A DNA stretch of 40,703 bases, from the NCBI GenBank assembly GCA_021296095.1, contig JAGWBB010000016.1:1-40703 (forward strand), written 5' to 3'. Below the pieces are notes generated by a model that saw nothing but the letters and a program-made list of their open reading frames with translations, was not told where the DNA came from and ran no database searches. The stretch's first letter is position 1. The number at the start of each line of letters is the position of its first letter. Made by a program: the position numbers and the translations under genes. Positions 31,889 through 40,638 of this stretch are shown here, in pieces. The DNA is from Desulfurellaceae bacterium. Lineage in GTDB: Bacteria; Desulfobacterota; Binatia; Bin18.

Positions 31889-32374
31889 ATGATGACTGGA
31901 ACCGACTTTCTCAGCGTGCTGCGGGCCGAGGGCTTCGATTTTTTCACTGGCGTGCCCTGCTCGCTGGTCAAAAGCCTCATTGCCCGCCTGGAAGACGGGG
32001 GTGGGTATATTCCCGAAACCCGCGAAGACGCTGCGGTCGGCCTGGCGGCCGGGGCCTATATGGCCGGCAAACAGCCGGTCGTGATTATGCAGAATTCGGC
32101 CCTGGGGGTGTGCCTCAACGCCCTGGCCTCGCTGAGCCTGATCTACGATCTGCCGTGTCTGCTGCTCGTGACCTGGCGTGGCTATCAGGGCAAGGACGCG
32201 CCCGAACATCTCATCATGGGCGATATCTCCCCCCGTTTATTCGAAACCGTCGGCATTCCGCATCAGGTGTTGAACGCCGAGACCGCCACGCAGGTCGTGG
32301 GCTGGGCCGCCCAGACGCTGCGCCAGACCAAAAAACCGGTCGCCCTGCTCCTCCCTCCGGGGGTGCTGGCGTGA
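31889..32374 (+). CDS. Phosphonopyruvate (or sulfopyruvate) decarboxylase, alpha subunit (ThDP PYR domain)
   Basis: 161 residues from the ATG at 31889. It is the N-terminal, pyrimidine-binding half of the decarboxylase: FLSVLRAEGFDFFTGVPCSL, VKSLIARL, ETREDAAVGLAAGAYMAGKQ and VVIMQNSALGVCLNALASLS. The Glu of TREDAAVG is the residue that activates thiamine diphosphate. The split into two short genes is like sulfopyruvate decarboxylase ComD/ComE, but the following aminotransferase and nucleotidyltransferase point to phosphonopyruvate. An in-frame GTG at 31874 overlaps the stop of the RND gene and has GAGG 7 bases upstream, so it is an alternative start. It overlaps the beta-subunit gene by 4 bases. 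The product would turn phosphonopyruvate to phosphonoacetaldehyde. Confidence 0.88.
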   Translation: MMTGTDFLSVLRAEGFDFFTGVPCSLVKSLIARLEDGGGYIPETREDAAVGLAAGAYMAGKQPVVIMQNSALGVCLNALASLSLIYDLPCLLLVTWRGYQGKDAPEHLIMGDISPRLFETVGIPHQVLNAETATQVVGWAAQTLRQTKKPVALLLPPGVLA

Positions 32375-32934
32375 AACTGGCAGACGCCTTGGGGGTGGTG
32401 ATTCCCCTGTTGCACGACGAACTGCTCGTGCACGCCAACGGCTTTATTTCGCGCGAGTCCTTCAACCTCGACGACCGACCGGGCAACTTCTACATGATCG
32501 GCTCAATGGGGCTGGCCTCGTCCATCGGGCTGGGCCTGGCCCTCAACCGCCCCGAGCGGCGGATTGTGGTCTTTGACGGCGACGGCAATGTGCTGATGAA
32601 CATGGGCTCCCTGGCGCTCATTGGCGCCACCCAACCGTCCAACCTGGTCCATATCGTTTTCGACAACGAAGCCTACGGCTCAACCGGCAATCAACGCACT
32701 ATCTCGGGCCAGGTCGCCCTGGACGACATCGCCCGCTCCAGCGGTTACCGCCACGTCGGCCGGGTTAAAACGCTGAGCGATCTCAAAGCCGCGGCAGGCG
32801 AAGTGCTTGGCCAGGCCGGTCCCGCGTTTCTGCTCATCAAGATCGAACCCGACTGGCAGGAACGCAAAATCGGCCGGATCGGCCACGAACCGCCACAGAT
32901 TGCGCGGCGGTTTATGGAGGCGGTGCAAAAATGA
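32371..32934 (+). CDS. Phosphonopyruvate (or sulfopyruvate) decarboxylase, beta subunit (ThDP PP domain)
   Basis: 187 residues starting at a GTG in the GTGA overlap with the alpha gene. It contains the diphosphate-binding motif: VVFDGDGNVLMNMGSLALIG, then VHIVFDNEAYGSTGNQRTIS, with the GDG...N pattern needed for Mg2+ and thiamine diphosphate. MIGSMGLASSIGLGLALN precedes it. The two subunits form one active enzyme in the cytosol. The STGNQ segment matches both ComE and phosphonopyruvate decarboxylases (Fom2/Ppd), so the substrate is decided by context. The protein has a normal length for a single PP domain and ends in a charged helix. A 96-bp AT-richer spacer with a simple repeat follows. Confidence 0.9.
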   Translation: MKLADALGVVIPLLHDELLVHANGFISRESFNLDDRPGNFYMIGSMGLASSIGLGLALNRPERRIVVFDGDGNVLMNMGSLALIGATQPSNLVHIVFDNEAYGSTGNQRTISGQVALDDIARSSGYRHVGRVKTLSDLKAAAGEVLGQAGPAFLLIKIEPDWQERKIGRIGHEPPQIARRFMEAVQK

Positions 32935-32982
32935 AGAAAAGGCAAAGAGCAAATGGCAGACAAGCAAGAATACGGTTTTCAG

Positions 32983-33022
32983 TTTTGACTTTTGAGCTTT
33001 GAGCTTTGAGCTTTGACTTTTG
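32983..33022 (+). repeat. Short simple repeat in the decarboxylase-aminotransferase spacer
   Basis: The 40 bases consist of CTTTGAG-like words of 7-8 bases (GAGCTTT three times, flanked by TTTTGACTTTTG on both sides). It is much less GC-rich than the genes around it. Read on the other strand it would encode the SKLKAQSSKLKA pattern that turns up as spurious protein in many genomes. It is a tandem simple-sequence block of unknown effect. Confidence 0.75.
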
Positions 33023-33030
33023 CATTCCCC

Positions 33031-34104
33031 ATGCAACCCATCCTTCTCAACCCCGGCCCGGTCAACGTCTCCCCGCGCGTCCAACAGGCGCTGCTTCGGG
33101 GCGACCTGTGCCACCGCGAAGCAGAATTCTCGGACCTGCTGGACGCTCTCCGCACCAAGCTCCTGAGCGCCTTTGCTCCCCAGGACTATACCTCGGTCGT
33201 CCTCGGCGGTTCGGGCACCTCGGCGGTCGAAGCGATGGTGTCCTCAGCCCTGCCCCAGGGAAAAAAACTCCTGGTCATCAACAACGGCGTCTACGGCGAG
33301 CGCATGCTGCGCATGGCCACCGCCCACAGGATACCGAGCGTGGAACTGCGCTCCGACTGGACCGAGCCGCCCGACATCGGCCAGATCGAAGCCCGGCTTG
33401 AGGCCGACCCGTCTATCGGCGGGGTAGCCCTGGTCCATCACGAGACCACCACCGGCCTGCTGAACCCCGTGTCCGCAATCGGAGCCCTGACCAGACGAAT
33501 GGGCCGTGTCTTCCTGCTCGATGCGGTCAGCGCCCTGGCGGGCGAAGATCTTGACCTCGTTCGTGACCAGGTCGATATATGCGCCTGCACGGCCAACAAA
33601 TGCGTGCAGGGCCTGCCCGGCGTGGCCTTTGTCCTGGTTCGGACGGCCCTCATGCGGGCGATGCAAGACCACCCGGCCAGCTCGCTGTCGCTGCACCTGC
33701 CCGTCCACTGGCAGGCCCAGGAACGCCACAGCGTCGCCTTTACCCCGCCGGTCCAAGCCTGCTACGCCCTCGACGCCGCCCTCGATGAGCTACTGGAGGA
33801 AAGCGTAGCGGCGCGGGTCGAGCGCTACCGCGCGGCCGCGCAACTGCTGCGGACGGGCTTCAGCCGTCTGGGGCTGCGCTTTGTGTTGCCGCCCGCGCTG
33901 CGGGTCAACTCGCTGACCGCCCTGTTCCTGCCCGAAGGGATGGACTACCACGACCTGCACGATCAGCTCAAACAGCGTGGGTTCGTCATCTACGAGGGCC
34001 AGGGCCGGCTCCAGACCGGCATCTTCCGGGTCGCCAACATGGGCCATCTGAGCCTGGACGACTTTCGCCGTTTCCTGGACAGCCTCGAAGAGGTTCTGGG
34101 CTAG
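33031..34104 (+). CDS. 2-Aminoethylphosphonate--pyruvate transaminase (PhnW-like)
   Basis: 357 residues, class V aminotransferase fold, PLP-dependent. The start LLNPGPVNVSPRVQQALLRG, DLCHREAEF is the substrate-phosphonate region. The PLP-binding Lys is K190 in ICACTANKCVQGLPGVAFVL, matching the SANKCIQGVPGF motif of PhnW proteins. FLLDAVSALAGEDLDL holds the cofactor-contacting Asp. In the biosynthetic direction it would convert phosphonoacetaldehyde to 2-aminoethylphosphonate, directly after the decarboxylase. Serine or alanine glyoxylate transaminases of the same fold are alternatives, but the neighbours favour AEP. The ATG at 33031 is used as the start; the in-frame leader from 33013 consists of repeat sequence. 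No strong ribosome site is visible. Confidence 0.88.
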   Translation: MQPILLNPGPVNVSPRVQQALLRGDLCHREAEFSDLLDALRTKLLSAFAPQDYTSVVLGGSGTSAVEAMVSSALPQGKKLLVINNGVYGERMLRMATAHRIPSVELRSDWTEPPDIGQIEARLEADPSIGGVALVHHETTTGLLNPVSAIGALTRRMGRVFLLDAVSALAGEDLDLVRDQVDICACTANKCVQGLPGVAFVLVRTALMRAMQDHPASSLSLHLPVHWQAQERHSVAFTPPVQACYALDAALDELLEESVAARVERYRAAAQLLRTGFSRLGLRFVLPPALRVNSLTALFLPEGMDYHDLHDQLKQRGFVIYEGQGRLQTGIFRVANMGHLSLDDFRRFLDSLEEVLG

Positions 34105-34191
34105 AATTCTCAGCCGCCTTGGCTCCTGGAGACAAGCGCGATAGTCTGGGGACCGCCTCAGCCTGAACGGGCCGAAGAGGATTGAAACGCC

Positions 34192-34953
34192 ATGAAAGCC
34201 ATCATTCTCGCCGCCGGCATCGGCAAACGCTTCACCCCCCCTTCTCCCCCCCAGTCGGAGGGGAAGGGAGGGGGGCTGCCCAAGTGCCTGATCGAAATCC
34301 AGGGCCAGACCCTCTTGGAGCGGACCCTTTCCGCCCTTGGCGCGGCTGGGGTTGACCGAGCGGTGGTGGTCATCGGCTATCGGGGCGAGATGGTCGAGGA
34401 CAGGATTGGGACGCGCTGCGGCGGGGTCCAGGTCTCGTATATCACCAATCCCCGCTACGACCGGGGGGCGATCCTGTCGCTATGGAGCGCCCGTGAGGAA
34501 TTTGACGACGACCTCCTGATCATGGACGCCGATGTCCTGTTCCCGACCGCCATGCTGCGCCGGCTGATTGCGTCGCCCCAGCCAAACTGCTTTCTGCTCG
34601 ACACCAGCGCCAGCAATACCGGAGAAGAACAAATGCTGCTGACCCGGGGCGGGCGGGTGCTGACGATTATCCGGGGCGGGTCCGGGGATTACGATCTGAT
34701 TGGCGAGTCCATCGGCTTTCTCAAGCTCGGCCGGTCTGACGCGCCGCTCCTGCGGACCATCCTGGACGACCATATCGCCCGCGGCCAGGACACCATCGAG
34801 CATGAAGAGGTCTACCCGATCTTTCTCCGCCAGCGCTTTGTCGGCTTTGAACGGGTCGAAGATCTGCCCTGGATAGAGATAGATTTTCCCCAGGATCTGG
34901 AGCGGGCCGAGCGGGAAGTGTTGCCGCGTATTGTGGCCCTCGATCAGTCCTAG
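34192..34953 (+). CDS. Nucleotidyltransferase, probable CTP:phosphonate cytidylyltransferase
   Basis: 253 residues. The N-terminus AIILAAGIGKRF, then GLPKCLIEIQGQTLLERTL is the sugar-nucleotidyltransferase signature, with the loop between the two parts lengthened by a palindromic insertion. LLIMDADVLFPTAMLRRLIA holds the metal-binding Asp pair (MDAD), and DLPWIEIDFPQDLERAE is the conserved end. Such enzymes next to aminoethylphosphonate genes (PntC-like) attach CMP to AEP so it can be transferred to a lipid or glycan. The length and the EIDFPQDLE end fit that group, but the sugar-phosphate type cannot be excluded. GAGGA precedes the ATG at about 10 bases. It is followed by a glycosyltransferase, which may use or modify the acceptor. 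Confidence 0.85.
   Translation: MKAIILAAGIGKRFTPPSPPQSEGKGGGLPKCLIEIQGQTLLERTLSALGAAGVDRAVVVIGYRGEMVEDRIGTRCGGVQVSYITNPRYDRGAILSLWSAREEFDDDLLIMDADVLFPTAMLRRLIASPQPNCFLLDTSASNTGEEQMLLTRGGRVLTIIRGGSGDYDLIGESIGFLKLGRSDAPLLRTILDDHIARGQDTIEHEEVYPIFLRQRFVGFERVEDLPWIEIDFPQDLERAEREVLPRIVALDQS
34235..34276 (+). repeat. C/G-run palindrome inserted in frame in the nucleotidyltransferase gene
   Basis: CCCCCCCTTCTCCCCCC on the left is nearly complementary to GGAGGGGAAGGGAGGGGGG on the right with the short centre AGTC, so the block forms a strong imperfect hairpin. It adds about a dozen residues, TPPSPPQSEGKGGG, between GIGKRF and LPKCL, where the family has a short loop. It keeps the frame. It resembles the known C-run/G-run palindromic repeats that invade coding genes. 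Confidence 0.65.
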
Positions 34954-34996
34954 ACCGATCTCCGTGCGGCTTCCCGTCGCCACACAGCTGTTCGTG

Positions 34997-36760
34997 ATGT
35001 CCAATCGAACGAAAACCGATCACGAATATCTTTTGCTCCCCTCCACCCTCGCTCCCCTCACCCGCCTGTCCCCACCAGTGCTGGCCGGCCTGTTCGTGCT
35101 CGTGGCCGGCCTTATCTTCCTGTGGCGGCTGGGCGAAGGACCGATTTACCGGACCATGGAAGGCCGGGAAGCCCTGGTCATGCAGGAGATGCTGCGCACC
35201 GGCAACTGGGTGCTGCCCCTGCGCAACGGGGAAACCATCCCCTCCAAGCCGCCCCTGTTGCACTGGCTGGGTGCCGGCGTAGCCCTGCTAAGCGGCGGGA
35301 TGTCGGAATGGGCCGCCCGCTTTCCGGGCGCCGTGTTTTCGGCCCTGAGCGTCGGCCTGACCTGTTTGCTCGGCTGTCGGCTGGCCAACCGTGAGGTCGG
35401 CATCCTGGCCGCCCTGCTCGTCCTCACCACGCCGCTGTGTGTCGAAATGGCCCGCGAGGCCTGGGTCGATCCGGCCCTGGCCTTTTTTGTGCTGGCCGCC
35501 CTGAGCAGTTTCGCCTGCATGTATGAAGCCGACGAGTGGCGGGGCTGGCGCAGTCTGGCCTTTGGCCTGTCTCTGGCCGGCGCCTGCCTCAGCAAGGGAC
35601 CGGTCGGCATCATCCTGCCCAGCGTCGTGATTGGACTCTATCTCGCAGCCCAGGGCCAACTGTCGCGCATCCGCCAGCTGCTCAGCCCGAGCACCGTCGT
35701 GGTGGGCGTCGGCCTGCCCCTGAGCTGGTACGTGCTGGCACTCGACCAGGAGGGCTGGGCCTTCTTTCAGAAGCAGCTGCTCCAGGAAAACGTCCTGCGC
35801 TTCACCTCCGGGTCGGGCAAACGGATTCCCTCTTCGGCCTTTTTTTTCCCGCCCTTCGTGCTGGGCGGCCTACCCTGGAGCCTGCTGTTCGGCTTTGGCC
35901 TGTGGCACTTTGCCCGCCAGGCACCCATCCGTGAGAAGGGGGTGCTGGCCCTGCTGTGGTGGCTGGCGATCATCGCCTTTTTTTCGGTCGCGGCGGGCAA
36001 GCGGGACGTGTATCTGCTACCCCTGTATCCGGCCATGGCCCTGTTTGCTGCGGAATGGGGCTGGGCACGGGTTCCCGGCCGGGCGGACTCGCTTCCCCGG
36101 TGGCTGGGAACGGGCCTTGTCCTGGCCGCCCTCGGCCTCAGCCTGGCGATAGTGTTGGCTGCGGTCGCAACCGCGCTCGGCAGCCTCAGCATTGACTCGG
36201 CCGCCGTGGACTCGGTGTTTGGCGACGCTAAGTGGAAAAGTGTGGCTCCGTTTCTCCGCTTTGTGGATGAGCAGCCGGTGTATGGAACGGCTCTGCTCGT
36301 CGCCCTGTGCGGGTGTGGGCTGGGCGCGGTCCGGGCCGCCACCCAGGGCCGCTGGCAGAACGCGCTGTGGCTGGTGCTGGGTCTGCTGCTGCTGGTGACC
36401 GCCGGCCTGTATCCGTTTACCCGGGCCTACGCCAAAGAGTTCAAGGCCCTGACCGGATTTGCCGCTCAGATCAGTCGGACTGTTGGGATTGAGCAGCCGC
36501 TGTTCTTTTACACCCCCCAGCCCTACTCGTCGGAGTTTGATGAATTCTCCCAGGTCTATTTTTACCTGAACCGTTCGGTTCCCCTGGCCCGGTGTGCCGA
36601 ACAGGGCGACTTTTCGCGCTGCCCGCCGGGCTATTATGTGCTCCGTGAGCGACACTGGCGGCCGATTCAAGCCACGCCCGACAGCCACCTGATCCTGGAC
36701 AGTCGAAACGGCTCAGGACCGGATGCACGGCCCCATCTGGTCCTGGTTCGCCGGGATTAA
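34997..36760 (+). CDS. ArnT-like family 39 glycosyltransferase (integral membrane)
   Basis: 587 residues with 11-13 membrane segments and the family opening: MEGREALVMQEMLRTGNWVL, PLRNGETIPSKPPLLHWLGA. The Glu in MEGREA is the equivalent of the catalytic acid of the first periplasmic loop of the ArnT/PMT fold, and the KPP(L/Y)L motif follows. The enzyme uses polyprenyl-linked sugars at the periplasmic side. The C-terminal domain (about 470-587) is soluble and should face the periplasm. The ATG at 34997 is used; the open frame reaches 34931 but begins inside the preceding gene. It may add a sugar to the same lipid or glycan that receives the phosphonate. The acceptor is not known. Confidence 0.9.
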   Translation: MSNRTKTDHEYLLLPSTLAPLTRLSPPVLAGLFVLVAGLIFLWRLGEGPIYRTMEGREALVMQEMLRTGNWVLPLRNGETIPSKPPLLHWLGAGVALLSGGMSEWAARFPGAVFSALSVGLTCLLGCRLANREVGILAALLVLTTPLCVEMAREAWVDPALAFFVLAALSSFACMYEADEWRGWRSLAFGLSLAGACLSKGPVGIILPSVVIGLYLAAQGQLSRIRQLLSPSTVVVGVGLPLSWYVLALDQEGWAFFQKQLLQENVLRFTSGSGKRIPSSAFFFPPFVLGGLPWSLLFGFGLWHFARQAPIREKGVLALLWWLAIIAFFSVAAGKRDVYLLPLYPAMALFAAEWGWARVPGRADSLPRWLGTGLVLAALGLSLAIVLAAVATALGSLSIDSAAVDSVFGDAKWKSVAPFLRFVDEQPVYGTALLVALCGCGLGAVRAATQGRWQNALWLVLGLLLLVTAGLYPFTRAYAKEFKALTGFAAQISRTVGIEQPLFFYTPQPYSSEFDEFSQVYFYLNRSVPLARCAEQGDFSRCPPGYYVLRERHWRPIQATPDSHLILDSRNGSGPDARPHLVLVRRD

Positions 36761-36775
36761 TAGAAGGAGCGAGTG

Positions 36776-36868
36776 ATGAGTCTCAATGAATGGGTGGCGC
36801 TTATCGGTGGGCTGGCTCTGCTCGGTGGTCTCGTCCTGTTCTTCTGGAAAGCTGTTCATTACAACTGA
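36776..36868 (+). CDS. Small 30-residue membrane peptide
   Basis: ATG at 36776 with AAGGAG exactly 6 bases upstream, 15 bp after the glycosyltransferase stop. It encodes SLNEWVALIGGLALLGGLVL, then FFWKAVHYN. A short polar start, one hydrophobic helix and a basic end fit a single-pass inner-membrane peptide, possibly a subunit of the enzyme before it. The ribosome site is among the best in the window, so I consider the gene real. No family is recognised. Confidence 0.7.
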   Translation: MSLNEWVALIGGLALLGGLVLFFWKAVHYN

Positions 36869-36921
36869 GCCAGCCCATATATTCGCACCTACCTTTCTGC
36901 GGCCACGGGCCGACAGGACCA

Positions 36922-39521
36922 TCAGGGAACAATCACGAAGTTCTGGAGTGACTCTTCCCACCGAATCCTGGTTTCCTCGCCCGGGCGGGGGAAGTCCGAG
37001 AGAGTAAACGTGCCACTGACACCCCGTAAGACCTCGGTCCCAAGCGTCGTCACCCGCATCGTAGTCCGGGCAAACTCCACCCCATCGGCCAGCGCCCGAA
37101 TCGTGTGCTCCCCATTCCCCAGAATGTTCCAGTTCATCGGCATGCTGAAGCCGTTGTTACTGTCTCCGCAGATCGGCTGGGTATCTGCTCGGGGCGTGCC
37201 GTAGGCCGCCGGCACTGGAGTCCCGGCCAACTCAATGACGATTTCTTGCGCTTCACACGCCCAGCCGTAGATGAGCCCAATGCCGCTCTGGAAGGAGTTT
37301 GGGGCGGGACCCTCCAGGGTCGCTCGTGGTGCCGGTGGGGGCTGTGCGGTCTCGAAATCTGACGAGTACACCGCCACATCATCAATATACCAACCGTCGG
37401 CGGTCTCAGTGGCGTCGGTCGTCATGGAGAAGGACAACTGTATTGACTGCCCAACGAAAGGAGTCAGGTCAAGACAAACCTGCTGCCACGTAGAATACTT
37501 ACCGTACAAGTGCCGACCTCCCTGTTCTTCCCACGTATCCGCACAAGGCCCCTGTCGCCACTGCCCCACTCGTACCGATGCCAGAAGACCAGGGTTGCGG
37601 ATTCGACCTCGGTCAGATCAATCCGCGGAGAGAAAAGGTCAGCCAATACATTATTGTGATAATTGCCACCGGGACTATCCGTCCAAGCATGAGACCCACT
37701 CTGGGAAGAAGCTGTCGTCAGAGCCCAGGGATAAGGGTTCAAAGAACAGTCGTCCCGCTCTGGGAGGGTACAAGAAGAAGGCCACCAACCCTCCGTGCCA
37801 CTCTCCATATCGTCTTCAAACAGGTTGTCATTGATGCCGGCCTGGATCACCGTCAATATCCGTCCGGCGATGGTGAGCGTGCCAGTCCGGGCGTTAAGGC
37901 TGGGATTTGCTGCGACCGCGTAGCGGACCCGCCCATTGCCACTGCCGCTACCAGCGATGACCGTGATCCATGGGCTATTGCTCGTGGCGCCCCACCTACA
38001 CTCACTCGGAGCCACGACCGCTACGCTGGCGTTCCCAGCCCCGCCCCTCAGCAACTGGCGTGTGGACGAGAGCGCCTCGGCACAGACCGTATACGCGATG
38101 GTCACTTGGAAGCCGGTGGCGTGTTCCGCATCAACCGAGACCCGGAGCCCATTGGCGAGGTCGGTAAAGGTCTCACCCACCGTCCACATCGCTCCTTCGT
38201 CGTTCGGGTCGCCGTTGTTATCCACGTCTACCACCTGGGCTAGTCGGTCTTCGCGTGTGGTATCGACTTTATGGATGACAATCGCTTCGTCCGGGATTTC
38301 CTCATCGTAGCCGGCAAACAGACGCGCTTCGACCGTGTAGAAGTCGGTCGGCGAGTTGCCGATGGGAATCTGAGCCATCAGATAGCCGTCAGAGCCGGGC
38401 TGGGCCAGCCGTTCGAGGGTAATCGTACGGGTGCTGTTGCGGGGAGCCACATACTTCCGGTCCGGCGGAATCCATCCCAGGAAGTCCTTGTGGTAGGCGA
38501 TGGTATGGACGCCGACATAGCCATAACGGGAAATAGGGAAACGAGACAGGCCCCCGCTCATGACATCCCAGCCAGAGTCATAGGTGGTGGGACTATATAT
38601 GGGATCATCTTGCCCATAGGGGCCGGAGGAATGCAGCAAGCCAAATGTATGGCCCATCTCGTGGGCTATAACATTCTGGCTATCCCCCCTCCTTCCAATA
38701 GTTGTGACACCATAGAACTGCTCTTGTCCATCCTTCGTCAAACGATAACTCGGGCCAAGGGTGGCAAACCCGCCGACAAGTATATCCCCGTTAAGTATCA
38801 GGTTGATCCGCATCGCCGGCGGCAATGCAATCTTCTCGCAGTCTTTCGACATCACGATCTTCGTCCCCGTCCCCGTCTTGGTCGTACATATAATACGAGC
38901 GGGGCCGGGGCAGGTTATACCAGCCCACCACAATACTGCCGCTCAGGTCGGGAATGTTCCCGTCAGAGACTTCGTTCCAGTAGTGCCCCAGAGCGGGATA
39001 AATTGATCCAAACAGGTCCTCATAGTAGCTGACCGAATGCGGGGTAAAATCTGTGGCATCGGCAAACCGGCACAGTATGGTCACCCATGCCTGCGAGCCG
39101 GTGACCGTTTCCTGAGAAGGTGCTTGAAGCGCCTGATACGCTCCGTCAGGCGTCGTTCTCTTACTCTCCGACGAGTCGAGCCGGATGGAATAGACCCACA
39201 ACTGCGCTGGGGCGTTAGGTCCGACCGCCTCCCACTCTCCTACCACCGTCACCCGCTTGCGGCTCAAGGCTACCGGGCCGCCCAACGGCCGCATGAGTTC
39301 AGCCTCAATCAAGAGTTCATGCCGCTCGCCCGAGTCTTCGGTCAACGTGTAAGTGGTTTCCGCAGCCCGCCGGACTCAGTTGGGTAATCCGCAACCGTTA
39401 TAGTGAACCAGCCGGTGAGGGTCTGCGGCTGGGCTGCGACCGGCTGAGCGGACAGCGCCCACGCTCCAAAAAGAAGCACGACTCCCCAGACCCGACAGGA
39501 TAATGCCCAAATTTGTGTCAT
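36922..39521 (-). pseudogene. Secreted metzincin protease (M6/M11-like) with three frameshifts
   Basis: The pieces join into one secreted protein of about 860 residues. From the ATG at 39521 there is a signal peptide (VWGVVLLFGAWALSAQPVAA). Frame changes occur near 39360, near 38810 and near 37530. The catalytic part has HEMGHTFGLLH, the full HExxHxxGxxH zinc motif of metzincins, and the Met-turn WDVMSGG. A BACON/Ig-like domain follows (RGGAGNASVAVVAPSECRWG, then WITVIAGSGSGNGRV), then an immune-inhibitor-A-type beta domain with DGWYIDDVAVYSSDFE, and last a module shared with the next gene (SGIGLIYGWACE, then CGDSNNGFSMPMNWNILG). Three lesions point to decay, but low-quality sequence cannot be excluded. 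The base composition is lower in GC than the core genes. Confidence 0.78.
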
Positions 39522-39545
39522 AAGGTTCCCAGCGAGGGCAACCCG

Positions 39546-40637
39546 TCAATTGATCTCGGTGACCACGAACCGTTGTTGGGAAACGTCCCACTCCACTGTG
39601 GCGCTCTGGCCTGGGGCCGGGAATTCCGGGACGGTCTCCATCCACATCCCTGTTAGGAATTCTTCCCCAAGTGCCAACACAGAGAAGTTGTGCGACGCCA
39701 CTTCTTCGCCATTTTGAATGAGGTGGATGCTCGCCTCTCCGGCGGGCAGCAGGTTCCAGTTCATGGTCGCGCTGAACCCGTTGAGGGTATCGCCACAGGT
39801 GGACTCGGTATCGCCCCGCGGGGTCCGCGTTCCCAGTGGAACGGTGCTGAGCACCTCCCCAGCGGCGTTGCGGAACTCCGCCGCCAGTTCTCCACCCAGA
39901 CACGACCAGCCGGAGATGACCCCGATGCCGCTCATCGTTGAGCCCTCATCAGGCACCTCGATGGTCACATCATTCGCCGGTAGCTCGTATTCGGGATCGG
40001 TGAGTGTGGTCGTCGCCATTCCTGTATAGGTGCTGCTCGTTCGCTGCATGGCCCGACCGCTGGCCAGGTCATACTCTGTCTCCTCAATGGTGACTGTTGC
40101 TACTGTTTCACTGGTCTCCATTCCGACATCCGACATCGTTGTATAAGTATAGAAGGCAGTATACGTGCAACCGACTTTGATAGGATAGTATTCGGTGCCC
40201 GCGTCCGTTGTCAGCGGCCCTTCAAAGCACGAGTAGGGGACGCAGCTTACTGAGGTGCCCGGGAGGTCAACAGTGTAAGTCAGGTCTGTGTCTTCTCCTA
40301 GGCAGTCTGTATAACTGTAGTTATATGAGCCATATGCCCAGATGAATGCCGAGGCGGGGTCACACACCCCCTCCACATCTGCGGCAGGCGGCTCTGCCAG
40401 TCCGAGATACTGACTTGTCCCTGCGGAGTTGCACGTCCTTGAGCCAAAGACGCTGTCTACACCCATATCGATCCCACGGAATGAGGACACAGGATTGGCG
40501 GCAAAGGTATCAAGATTCCATTCAAAAACAAAAGATGCTCTTCCAGCGCCCCTGCTCGTAATTGTCGATTCGGAGTCGTCCTCCTGAGCCCATGCTGGGG
40601 CGGGTCCCGCCAGAAGGCAGAAGACACTAGAAGCGGT
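39546..40637 (-). pseudogene. Secreted protein with the same C-terminal module, start removed by an IS
   Basis: The frame runs from the IS border (about 40637) to 39546. Upstream of the first internal start (GTG at 40490) it encodes ASSVFCLLAGPAPAWA, the hydrophobic part and cleavage site of a signal peptide, then QEDDSESTITSRGAG. No start codon of its own remains, as the IS end begins just before. The middle is rich in Ser, Thr and Tyr (for example YNYSYTDCLGEDTDLTYTVD). The end, SGIGVISGWSCLG, then PRGDTESTCGDTLNGFSATM and NWNLLPAGEASIHLIQNGEE, repeats the C-terminal module of the protease downstream. No catalytic motif was found, so it may be a binding or adhesion protein. The 24-bp gap to the protease start suggests one transcript originally. 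Confidence 0.7.
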
Positions 40638-40638
40638 C

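Noticed and set aside
37271-37834. Plus-strand frame of 187 codons in the protease region
   Set aside because: It is antisense to the domains of the minus-strand protease and contains no domain of its own.
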